A stretch of DNA of 11,827 nucleotides from positions 1 through 11,827 of the forward strand of contig JAHISC010000010.1 of the NCBI GenBank assembly GCA_018818445.1, in the 5' to 3' direction. The translations under genes were made by a program, and so were the position numbers. Below, piece by piece: positions 6,160-11,827 of the stretch (positions are counted from its first letter, which is position 1; every line of letters starts with the position of its first letter). The notes below the pieces were generated by a model, which was not told the DNA's origin, did no database searches, and worked only from the letters and a program-made list of their open reading frames with translations. Origin of the DNA: Patescibacteria group bacterium (lineage in GTDB: Bacteria > Patescibacteriota > Patescibacteriia > UBA9934).

Positions 6160-6768
6160 GTGTTAACTAGAAAAAAAGTTTTTTATGCGACTACATTTAT
6201 ATTATTAGTTGTTCTTTTTTTTGCTCCGCAACTTATTTTTATAGCAACGGCTCCTATTAGTATCCAACCCAACGTTAATCATATTCGTTATTCCGATGCT
6301 GCGATTGTTTTCGGAGCTGCTGTTGAAGATGGGCAACCGACACCTATTTTGCGAGAACGTCTAGATACCGCGATTCAACTATTTGAAGCGCAGCAAACGT
6401 CGAAGATTGTTGTATCTAATACTGACGAGGCAGCTCAGATAATGAAAAAGTATTTGATTGAAAAAGGCATTCCAGAAGATATAATCGAAATGGACAATTC
6501 AGCCTTAACAACCCCTGATACATGCATAAATGAAAAATCTTTTCATCCAGAAGGGCGTGCTGTAGTCTTTTTGTCCCAAGGTTATCATCTACCGCGTTTA
6601 ATTGAGCAATGTCGTCGTGAGGGTGTTACCGGTCGTGCTCTGGCTGTTAATAAAATTACTCCTGTAGAGGATTCTATCAGCTTTTTTTATAGATGTTGTA
6701 TACGGGGGTCACGTTTTTTACGTGAGTCATCGCTTAGTTGGCTAGTAACCGTCAATTTATATGATTAA
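6160..6768 (+). CDS. SanA/YdcF-like DUF218 membrane protein
   Basis: This 202-residue protein has an N-terminal membrane anchor (about 7-31) followed by a DUF218-type Rossmann-like domain. Diagnostic stretches are DAAIVFGAAVEDGQPTPILRERLDTAIQLF (about 46-75), IVVSNTDEA (83-91), MKKYLIEKGIPEDIIEMDN (95-113) and VVFLSQGYHLPRLIEQCRREGV (135-156). These follow the order in the SanA/ElyC/YdcF family, whose members affect envelope integrity and vancomycin sensitivity in enterobacteria; the reaction is unresolved. The start is GTG at 6160, 3 nt after the preceding stop, with no Shine-Dalgarno site. The TspO gene starts inside its last codons (overlap ATGATTAA), implying translational coupling. The family call is good, and the specific role in this organism is unknown. 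Confidence 0.82.
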   Translation: MLTRKKVFYATTFILLVVLFFAPQLIFIATAPISIQPNVNHIRYSDAAIVFGAAVEDGQPTPILRERLDTAIQLFEAQQTSKIVVSNTDEAAQIMKKYLIEKGIPEDIIEMDNSALTTPDTCINEKSFHPEGRAVVFLSQGYHLPRLIEQCRREGVTGRALAVNKITPVEDSISFFYRCCIRGSRFLRESSLSWLVTVNLYD

Positions 6769-7228
6769 AAAATCAAGTCTACTAATTTTATTTATTGTAA
6801 TTTTAGTCTCGGCAATTGGCGGAGCAATAACGGACGGAGGAATGGCCTGGTACGATACAATCATCCTGCCGTCATTTACTCCGGCTGGATCAGTTATCGG
6901 TGCTGTCTGGACAATTATTTTCGCTCTTTGTATAGCGAGCGCTATTATAATTTGGAGTATTCAGCCGCACGATAAAAGCTTCAGGTTAATTATCCTATTA
7001 TTTTTAATTAATGCATTTTTGAATGTTTTTTGGAGTGCTTTATTTTTTGGCTGGCATTTGATCGGTTTTGCTTTTGTCGAAGCTATACTCCTTGATCTAA
7101 GTGTTATAGCTCTTATAATTTTGATTTGGCCAAAGAGCAGACTGTCTGCCTCGCTTCTTATTCCATATGCATTTTGGGTCGCTTTTGCCAGCTTCCTAAC
7201 CTTCACGATCTGGCAGTTGAACAGTTGA
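6761..7228 (+). CDS. tspO: TspO/MBR family protein (tryptophan-rich sensory protein)
   Basis: TspO is a five-helix membrane protein that binds porphyrins and other hydrophobic ligands; bacterial roles include stress and light or oxygen responses. The 155-residue length is normal. Signatures present: WY at 30-31, LPSFTPAG with P37 and P41, VWTIIF (49-54), NAFLNVFWSALFFGWH (84-99), the IPYAFWVAFA block (134-143) and a terminal IWQLN (150-154). Hydrophobic segments correspond to helices at about 6-24, 46-66, 74-95, 101-123 and 130-152. It overlaps the upstream DUF218 gene by 8 nt, so it is translated from the same message. No haem or chlorophyll genes are in view, so the ligand cannot be inferred. 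Confidence 0.9.
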   Translation: MIKKSSLLILFIVILVSAIGGAITDGGMAWYDTIILPSFTPAGSVIGAVWTIIFALCIASAIIIWSIQPHDKSFRLIILLFLINAFLNVFWSALFFGWHLIGFAFVEAILLDLSVIALIILIWPKSRLSASLLIPYAFWVAFASFLTFTIWQLNS

Positions 7229-7247
7229 TGTATTTTTTGTAATTCTT

Positions 7248-7256
7248 TGCTATAAT
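7248..7256 (+). promoter_or_regulatory. Extended -10 promoter of the DUF378 gene
   Basis: TGC directly precedes a perfect TATAAT (7251-7256), forming an extended -10 element. TTGATG (7225-7230) may serve as a distant -35 (20 bp spacing). The expected start near 7263 leaves a leader of about 23 nt to the ATG at 7286. Confidence 0.7.
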
Positions 7257-7285
7257 TAAACAAGTTTATTCATAACCACGACACT

Positions 7286-7501
7286 ATGCAAGGCGGAAAA
7301 ATGTACCCAGTTCACATGGTAGCATTTATCCTTCTAATCGTCGGAGGTCTTAACTGGGGATTGGTCGGAATTTTCGACTTTGATCTAGTTGATTATCTTC
7401 TTGGACGATGGCAGATTGTTGCTGATATCGTCTACATCCTTGTAGGCCTTTCAGCCGTCATGATGCTCTTTGGAGGAAAGTGCAAGAAATGCATGAAATA
7501 A
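7286..7501 (+). CDS. DUF378 family small membrane protein
   Basis: This 71-residue protein has two membrane helices flanking a short loop: VAFILLIVGGLNWGLVGIFDFDLVDYLLG, then IVADIVYILVGLSAVMMLFG, and a Cys/Lys-rich tail KCKKCMK. The NWGLVG motif after the first helix, the FDLV segment and VYILVGL in the second helix are the DUF378 hallmarks; the function is unknown. The tail CxxC may bind metal or be part of a disulfide. Two starts are possible. ATG 7286 follows the A/C-rich, SD-less leader style seen in neighbouring genes. ATG 7301, giving MYPVHMVAF, has an AGGCGG about 5 nt upstream and a more usual family length. The gene has its own extended -10 promoter and a strong terminator. Confidence 0.85.
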   Translation: MQGGKMYPVHMVAFILLIVGGLNWGLVGIFDFDLVDYLLGRWQIVADIVYILVGLSAVMMLFGGKCKKCMK

Positions 7502-7534
7502 TAAAACAGAGCCTTCGGGCTCTGTTTTATTATT
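7501..7534. terminator. Bidirectional terminator with UUCG tetraloop
   Basis: A perfect 13-bp stem (7501-7513 with 7518-7530) closes a TTCG loop. The A-run on the left and T-run on the right let it act in both directions, between the DUF378 gene and the convergent gene. Its right foot overlaps the final base of the convergent gene's stop codon. Confidence 0.9.
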
Positions 7535-9704
7535 GGAGCAAATGAGTCGCAGTGAATTGTAGGAGTTGAGTAGGCGTTCCTACAGTTATTGTCTTTTTAT
7601 TCTCGTTTATAAATAGTTGGATACTGTCTTGAAAACTTGCATTGCTATATTGGGTGACGAAGGCTCCATTTTTATCGACGACAATAACTCGACTTGCTCC
7701 AGGGTCAAGAATATATAGGTAGCTGCTGCCCAGAGAAGTCTGAATTATGGTTGGGGTTTGCAAGGCGGGATCAATGGCGCTTATGGAAAAATTCTGCTCT
7801 ATTCCAGAAGTGAATTTAACTACACCTGTTGCAGTTAAGATATAAATGTCACCATCAATGGTAAAAGAGCGGGCAGAAGAGATGTCTGTATTTCTAGAGG
7901 TGATCCAGGCTGTACCGGCATCAAAGCCATCTCCGCGTGGTTGCATCCTAACTATCTGTTGCGCTACAGCTGAAAGCAAATAAATATTGTTATTGTAAGC
8001 TTTGATATCCTCTGCACTTTGCAGGCTCTCTGATCCGCTGACTACAGGATTAAGTGTATTGGTAACGGTATTTGCTTTTCCAATGCGTTGATTGCTGTCC
8101 AGAAAGACAAAACCACCAGGATATTGTGAGCTCTTTATAATGTCTCCAATAGCACCAAAACTGCTTTCCTCTTTTATTAATTGACCTTCCAGCTCACTAT
8201 ATCTATATAGGATAGCCTGTTCTGAAATTCCATAAATTACGCCGTCAACGTCAACAAAATTACGGAATCTTTCCTGCTGATCAATTGAGGCCAGGTCAAC
8301 AACAGCCGTGATTTCAACTTCCTCTATACCTCTTAACTCCGAATAAATAGCATCAATTTCTTCTTTTAATTGCTTGTTGGTCTCTTGGTATTTTTTATGA
8401 CTTGGCGGTAGGGTTTCCAAAAGTGCCAAGGCTTCTTCTAAAAGTTGTCGAGCCTGATTGCTATCATTATAAATAAGGCTAGCTGAGGCCGCGTCTGTGT
8501 TTTCACTGACACGACTAACAATTGTGTCAAAAGTTTGATTTGTATCTTGTTTTTCTTTTTGTTTTGCGTTTAGAGAAAGGCTGATAGACAAAATTATTAG
8601 AAGGGCAAAAACAGCCAGAGCAGATAATTTTGCTACTTTTGGAATGTTTCGGATTGATTCCTTCAATTTTTGTGAAATTTGTCGTGCCGTCCCCTTTATT
8701 GCATTTCTCTTTGCAGGATCACGCACAAGATGAAAAATCAACTTTGCTAGTCGAGTGATAGATTTAGCTATAGCGGCTAATCCTTTGTAGGCAACAATAG
8801 CAATAGCAATAATGATCTTTATCAGAGCGCGAAGAATGTTTTTCATGGTCTTTTTAAAGCCATGAGTGCCTGGAGCTGAAAGCTGTTTTAGAATTGGTGA
8901 AGCTATTCTATTGAGCAAACTAGAAACATCTGGACTCTGCTCGCCTAATAAATTAGCCGTGTCATCCTGTGTTTTTTCGAGATGTTCAATTGATGACAGC
9001 GGATTCACTTTTTTTGGTGCCCCGCTAACTTGACTATCTTCTACATGGAAGCACAGCGCGCCGTAAGCTGTATCGGTGTGTAAATGTTGTTGAATTCTTT
9101 TCAAGGCTCCGGATGGCGGTAAAGTGACTAATGTGTCCTGTAGATCGGCAATACTAATTTCACGTGCCGAAACGCGGCTAGCTATATAGAAAATATCACC
9201 CTGCGCTAATTCTCCATCCAAGACTGTAACAAAAGGTTTGTCCCAGCTTGGCCCGTCTCCGCTACGATATTGATCGCTTAGTTCATAGAGCACATAACGC
9301 TGCTTAGCAGTCTTGTGCATGAAAAGAGTAAACAGAGACCCGACTCCGGAGAAAAAAATTTGATTCTTATGCAAGATGCCTATCACAACATGAAAATCAG
9401 TCATCGGGATCTTTTTTCCTTCAAAGGAGATTCGAGAGATATCCTCATTGACCGCCTGTAGAACTTGCTCAAATCTGCGCGGTACATTAACTTGATCACC
9501 AAGGGTGTTCTGGAGACGTTTAAGATGGTCTTCAATAACGTCCTTAATCCTTGTTTTTTTCTCATCTTTAGTGCCAAGAATACGGATTAAAGCAAATAAT
9601 GAACCTCTATTTTGAGGCAGTGGAAGTAGAACTGTCTTCAAGAGCGGCTGACTTTCGTCAGGCGTTGAGACAAATTCCGCTGATTTTACATAAATTTCAG
9701 ACAT
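7530..9704 (-). CDS. Large membrane protein: degenerate PP2C-like domain, helices, C-terminal beta-propeller-like domain
   Basis: I do not recognise this 724-residue protein as a named family. Residues 1-222 resemble a PP2C-type phosphatase fold: an FFSGVGSLFTLFMHK strand pair (117-131) where active enzymes have a GDS motif, and LAQGDIFYIASR (166-177) where they have GD...SDG. The metal-binding aspartates are missing, so it is probably catalytically dead. A linker (225-285) leads to an amphipathic hydrophobic stretch (about 289-326), basic sequence, and a strong membrane helix (359-378). Next is a helical segment (about 387-460, TPR-like QARQLLEEALALLETLP). Residues 470-724 show repeated beta-strand units (DGVIYGISE, GGFVFLDSN, NNIYLLSA, GDIYILTATG, SSYLYILDPGASRVIVVD) typical of a propeller, probably outside the membrane. 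It is monocistronic, converges on the DUF378 gene and diverges from the wHTH gene. An internal sensor linked to an outer binding domain is conceivable; this is inference. Confidence 0.82.
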   Translation of the reverse strand: MSEIYVKSAEFVSTPDESQPLLKTVLLPLPQNRGSLFALIRILGTKDEKKTRIKDVIEDHLKRLQNTLGDQVNVPRRFEQVLQAVNEDISRISFEGKKIPMTDFHVVIGILHKNQIFFSGVGSLFTLFMHKTAKQRYVLYELSDQYRSGDGPSWDKPFVTVLDGELAQGDIFYIASRVSAREISIADLQDTLVTLPPSGALKRIQQHLHTDTAYGALCFHVEDSQVSGAPKKVNPLSSIEHLEKTQDDTANLLGEQSPDVSSLLNRIASPILKQLSAPGTHGFKKTMKNILRALIKIIIAIAIVAYKGLAAIAKSITRLAKLIFHLVRDPAKRNAIKGTARQISQKLKESIRNIPKVAKLSALAVFALLIILSISLSLNAKQKEKQDTNQTFDTIVSRVSENTDAASASLIYNDSNQARQLLEEALALLETLPPSHKKYQETNKQLKEEIDAIYSELRGIEEVEITAVVDLASIDQQERFRNFVDVDGVIYGISEQAILYRYSELEGQLIKEESSFGAIGDIIKSSQYPGGFVFLDSNQRIGKANTVTNTLNPVVSGSESLQSAEDIKAYNNNIYLLSAVAQQIVRMQPRGDGFDAGTAWITSRNTDISSARSFTIDGDIYILTATGVVKFTSGIEQNFSISAIDPALQTPTIIQTSLGSSYLYILDPGASRVIVVDKNGAFVTQYSNASFQDSIQLFINENKKTITVGTPTQLLQFTATHLLQ

Positions 9705-9745
9705 GGATTAAGCCCTTTACGAAATCTCACTATCATTCTACACTT

Positions 9746-9773
9746 AGTATATAGAAAGCGCCAAGACGAGCAA
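9746..9773 (-). promoter_or_regulatory. Possible promoter of the 724-residue protein gene
   Basis: On the minus strand TATACT (plus coordinates 9746-9751, 5/6) is 16 bp from TTGCTC (9768-9773, 3/6). The 93-nt divergent gap also serves the wHTH gene on the plus strand, for which I find no convincing -35/-10 pair. Confidence 0.4.
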
Positions 9774-9797
9774 GGGGGGTTGAATACAAAAATTACC

Positions 9798-10463
9798 ATG
9801 CTTATGACAAATGATACAGAAAACAAGGATGTAGAGTTCAAGATTGAACAGCTATTTGGTTCAAAGACCAGAGTACGTTTATTGAGTCTCTTTTTAGAAA
9901 ATGCTGAGCGTGCTTTTTATGTTCGCGAGCTAACCAGGAGGATTGACGCACAGTTGAACTCAGTTCGTCGAGAGCTGAAGAACTTGGTAGACATCGGCAT
10001 TGTACTTGAGGTAGAGGGAAAAATTCTTGATAAAGAAAAAGATTTGCCAAAAGAAAAGATTGGCAAGAAGCGCAGTGTTAAGAAAAAATATTATAAAGCG
10101 CATGCTGGTTTTACTTTTTTCAATGAGCTCCGTGGCATAATGAAGAAGTCAGCAGTTTTAATGAATAGATCTTTTGTTGAGGAACTGAAACAAAAAGGAA
10201 AAGTTGATTTATTATTTCTCACGGGTCGTTTTATTGATGACATGGATGTACCTTCAGATATATTGGTTGTAGGCGAAATTGATGCAGAAAGCCTGCAGAA
10301 TGCAATTGAAGCTTTTGAGCGCCAGATCGGACGAGAGTTGAATTATACTTACATGCCTAAAGATGAATTTCTTTATCGATGTGATATTAAGGATAGATTT
10401 TTGGAGTCACTTATTAATACTGACAAAGTTGTTCTCATAAATAATTTTGCCGAGACCATATGA
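9798..10463 (+). CDS. wHTH transcriptional regulator with nucleotidyltransferase-like domain
   Basis: The N-terminal part is a winged helix: an LFGSKTRVRLLSLFLENAERAFYVRELTRRI stretch (about 25-55 counted from the upstream TTG), then LNSVRRELKNLVDIGIV, where recognition helix and turn lead to a basic wing rich in Lys. From about residue 138 the sequence KVDLLFLTGRF...DILVVGEIDAESLQNAIEAFERQIGRELNYTYMPKDEF follows the minimal nucleotidyltransferase fold seen in HTH-MNT fusions. The usual GS...DxD catalytic residues are not clear, so enzyme activity is doubtful. I take ATG 9798 as the start, with ATG 9804 as an alternative; the in-frame TTG at 9780 touches a run of six G and looks too close to it to be used. 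The stop overlaps the TsaB start in ATGA, implying coupled translation. The regulatory target is unknown; autoregulation of the divergent region is possible. Confidence 0.75.
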   Translation: MLMTNDTENKDVEFKIEQLFGSKTRVRLLSLFLENAERAFYVRELTRRIDAQLNSVRRELKNLVDIGIVLEVEGKILDKEKDLPKEKIGKKRSVKKKYYKAHAGFTFFNELRGIMKKSAVLMNRSFVEELKQKGKVDLLFLTGRFIDDMDVPSDILVVGEIDAESLQNAIEAFERQIGRELNYTYMPKDEFLYRCDIKDRFLESLINTDKVVLINNFAETI

Positions 10464-10879
10464 GGCTCTATTTAAACGGTCAAGATATTTCACGATTGGT
10501 GCTGGTAGATATTGATGATGAGACTTCAGTCTATACTCATCAAGGTGAGCCAGAATCTTTTCTAGAAGCAATTATTAAATTTTTGCATAGCAGGGATAGG
10601 GTACTGGAAGAGGTAAAAGAAATATATACAGTTGTTGGGCCAGGATCAGCAACTTCATTACGAACGACAGTTACAATTTTGAATGTTTTAGCGTTTGCAC
10701 ACAAAATTATTCTTTTTGGATTCAAAAAAGAAAAAGATGAACAAGATATTGGTTCAGTACGAGCAATCGTTGAAAACAAAATCAATTTTGTGCAACAAGG
10801 TACTCAGTTAATACCGATTTATGAAAACAGTCCCAAGATTACGGAATCAACAAGAGACGCCCTTAAAAGAAGGAACTAG
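10460..10879 (+). CDS. tsaB: Compact TsaB-like protein (tRNA t6A biosynthesis)
   Basis: TsaB is the scaffold partner of TsaD in forming N6-threonylcarbamoyladenosine at position 37 of ANN-decoding tRNAs. This 139-residue product keeps two recognisable pieces. One is the VGPGSATSLRTTVTILNVLAFA segment (59-80), equivalent to the GPGSFTGLR...A.GLA signature. The other is the C-terminal IPIYENSPKITESTRDALK (118-136), equivalent to the PxYxRxPxIT end of the family. Full-length bacterial TsaB has about 220-230 residues, so most of the second ASKHA-type subdomain is absent; no frameshift is evident, so the reduction looks natural. It overlaps the wHTH gene by 4 nt. The N-terminal strand (LVLVDIDDETSVY) is divergent from the usual LAIDTS. 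TsaB is the best call, but a degenerate relative is possible. Confidence 0.68.
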   Translation: MRLYLNGQDISRLVLVDIDDETSVYTHQGEPESFLEAIIKFLHSRDRVLEEVKEIYTVVGPGSATSLRTTVTILNVLAFAHKIILFGFKKEKDEQDIGSVRAIVENKINFVQQGTQLIPIYENSPKITESTRDALKRRN

Positions 10880-10890
10880 TTGCGGAGTTA

Positions 10891-10919
10891 TTGAGTTATT
10901 AAGCTCTTGAGCATATAAT
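10891..10919 (+). promoter_or_regulatory. Sigma70-type promoter of the MscS-related gene
   Basis: TTGAGT (10891-10896, 4/6) is 17 bp before a perfect TATAAT (10914-10919). The -35 overlaps a tandem 8-bp direct repeat GAGTTATT (10885-10892 and 10893-10900). The palindrome GCTCTTGAGC (10903-10912) fills much of the spacer and could be an operator. The leader is about 50 nt and lacks a Shine-Dalgarno motif. Confidence 0.65.
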
Positions 10920-10977
10920 TACATTGTCACTCCACAATTTCACAGCTTTATAAATAAATAACTAAATAACACCAAAT

Positions 10978-11655
10978 ATGCCAGAATACGTAGATGTAAT
11001 TCGATCCGCCTTCATTGATTTGTGGGCGCAGGTTGTACTCTTTTTGCCAATGTTCTTATTTGCTGTCGTAGTTTTCCTTTTAGGTCTAATTGTGGCGCAA
11101 GTATTGAAATCTTTGGTCGAAAGAATAGTAAAAATGTTGAAAATTGATGAGTTAATGCAGAAACTAGAGGTGACAGATTTGTTTGCAAAAATGGGCCTCA
11201 AATTAGATGTTGGCGCAGTTTTGGGCTGGATTGTAAAGTGGTTTGTGATTATTTTTGCTCTTATTGCGTCGGCTGATGTTTTAGAGTGGAATCAAGTCAC
11301 TATTTTCTTGTCACAAGTAATCACTTATATTCCAAATGTCATGATCGCCATCATTATCCTCTTGGTGGGTGTTTTATTGGCAAATTTTGTTCAAGGTGTG
11401 ATTATGTCAGCTGTTAAAGCAGCTCAATTGCACAGCGTTAGTTTCTTGGCCGGAATTGCTAAGTGGTCAATTGTAGTTTTTAGCTTTATGGCCGCATTGG
11501 TGCAGCTAGGTATTGCTCAAGGATTGATTCAGACACTCTTTACTGGATTTGTGGCCATGCTAGCCTTGGCCGGTGGTTTGGCTTTTGGTTTGGGTGGTCG
11601 CGAACAAGCCTCTAGGATTTTGGAGCATATTCGTCAAGATTTGACGAAGAGATAG
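10978..11655 (+). CDS. MscS-related conserved-TM-helix membrane protein
   Basis: This 225-residue protein has about five membrane helices (roughly 19-44, 80-100, 118-140, 156-178, 186-206). The last, LALAGGLAFGLGGREQASRILEHI (about 195-218), has the glycine/alanine-rich packing and GGREQAS ending of the conserved TM helix repeat (PF05552-type), related to the MscS pore helix. The earlier IAIIILLVGVLLANFVQGV segment repeats the same pattern. The large cytoplasmic beta/vestibule domain of full MscS is missing, so this is a CmpX- or TM-helix-type protein, not a canonical mechanosensitive channel. An internal soluble loop (46-78) is helical and charged. It has its own promoter and an A/C-rich leader before ATG. 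A channel role is inferred only from the pore-helix similarity. Confidence 0.82.
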   Translation: MPEYVDVIRSAFIDLWAQVVLFLPMFLFAVVVFLLGLIVAQVLKSLVERIVKMLKIDELMQKLEVTDLFAKMGLKLDVGAVLGWIVKWFVIIFALIASADVLEWNQVTIFLSQVITYIPNVMIAIIILLVGVLLANFVQGVIMSAVKAAQLHSVSFLAGIAKWSIVVFSFMAALVQLGIAQGLIQTLFTGFVAMLALAGGLAFGLGGREQASRILEHIRQDLTKR

Positions 11656-11660
11656 GAATA

Positions 11661-11689
11661 TTGACAAAACCGGTATTCTGACGTATGAT
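11661..11689 (+). promoter_or_regulatory. Strong promoter of tRNA-Gln
   Basis: A perfect TTGACA (11661-11666) is 17 bp before TATGAT (11684-11689, 5/6). The expected start near 11697 is about 16 nt before the mature tRNA 5' end. A weak GAATA/TATTC dyad (11656-11660 with 11679 and upstream) surrounds the -35. Confidence 0.85.
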
Positions 11690-11712
11690 CTGGGCACATT
11701 AATTGTTATTTT

Positions 11713-11786
11713 TCCCGGATCGTCTAATGGCAGGACACCAGGTTTTGGTCCTGGGAATCGGAGTTCGAATCTCTGTCCGGGAACCA
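11713..11786 (+). tRNA. tRNA-Gln (anticodon UUG)
   Basis: The full cloverleaf folds by hand. The acceptor TCCCGGA (11713-11719) pairs with TCCGGGA (11776-11782). The D stem is 11722-11725 with 11733-11736. The anticodon stem CCAGG/CCTGG (11738-11742, 11750-11754) encloses loop TTTTGGT with anticodon TTG at 11745-11747. The T arm is 11759-11775 with loop TTCGAAT. The discriminator is A11783 and CCA is encoded (11784-11786). UUG reads glutamine CAA, and CAG by wobble. In bacteria lacking GlnRS it would be charged through Glu-tRNA amidation; this cannot be judged here. Confidence 0.96.
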
Positions 11787-11787
11787 T

Positions 11788-11824
11788 AAAAATAGAGCAG
11801 ATTTTATCTGGTCTATTTTTATAT
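11788..11824 (+). terminator. Rho-independent terminator of tRNA-Gln
   Basis: AAAAATAGA (11788-11796) pairs with TCTATTTTT (11812-11820) and CAGA (11798-11801) with TCTG (11807-11810), with a G/G mismatch and a TTTTA loop. A T-rich tail follows. It begins 2 nt after the tRNA CCA end. Confidence 0.85.
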
Positions 11825-11827
11825 TTC

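Noticed and set aside
9780..9797. TTG 9780 as start of the wHTH gene
   Set aside because: It abuts a run of six G with no spacing for ribosome binding, and two in-frame ATG codons follow within 24 nt.
11560..11787. Minus-strand frame overlapping the tRNA
   Set aside because: It is the complement of the MscS-related gene end and tRNA-Gln, with no coding evidence.

Overview
The window looks like a chromosomal segment of a small-genome bacterium, most plausibly a member of the Candidate Phyla Radiation (Patescibacteria). This is an inference from several signs: an AT-rich background, mostly short genes without Shine-Dalgarno sites, several lineage-restricted hypothetical membrane proteins, a reduced TsaB, and an archaeal-type UMP kinase in an otherwise bacterial setting. 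TAA, TAG and TGA all end reading frames that are intact or family-length, so the standard bacterial code applies. There is no transposase, integrase, CRISPR array or phage structural gene.

Layout, left to right. The 3' part of xseA (cut by the window edge) and xseB encode exonuclease VII. After a promoter comes a tight unit of a YvlD/holin-IV-like four-helix protein, an archaeal-type UMP kinase and a membrane-anchored hypothetical protein; neighbouring stops and starts are 1-2 nt apart. It ends in a hairpin that contains the -35 box of the next gene. That gene (2911-3570) is an orphan of higher GC with its own promoter, a perfect AGGAGG site and a terminator. Next is guaB1 (3675-5117), a CBS-domain protein of the IMP dehydrogenase/GMP reductase superfamily, closest in motifs to actinobacterial GuaB1 (GMP reductase). 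A second orphan with the same architecture follows (5219-5647).

From 5761 an AT-rich run encodes membrane proteins: a zinc-ribbon membrane protein, a SanA/YdcF-like DUF218 protein, and TspO overlapping it by 8 nt. A separately promoted DUF378 protein follows. A UUCG-loop terminator separates this run from a convergent 724-residue minus-strand protein with a degenerate PP2C-like N-terminal domain, membrane helices and a probable C-terminal beta-propeller. To its right are a divergent wHTH/nucleotidyltransferase-like regulator overlapping a compact TsaB, then a multi-helix MscS-related membrane protein with its own promoter, and tRNA-Gln(UUG) with promoter and terminator.

The recognisable functions are DNA repair (XseAB), nucleotide interconversion (PyrH, GuaB1), tRNA function (TsaB, tRNA-Gln) and envelope biology. 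The most unusual material is the pair of SD-bearing, GC-richer orphan cassettes flanking guaB1. Each starts from a TTGACA box embedded in the preceding gene's terminator hairpin. All similarity statements come from motifs recalled by eye, not from database searches.
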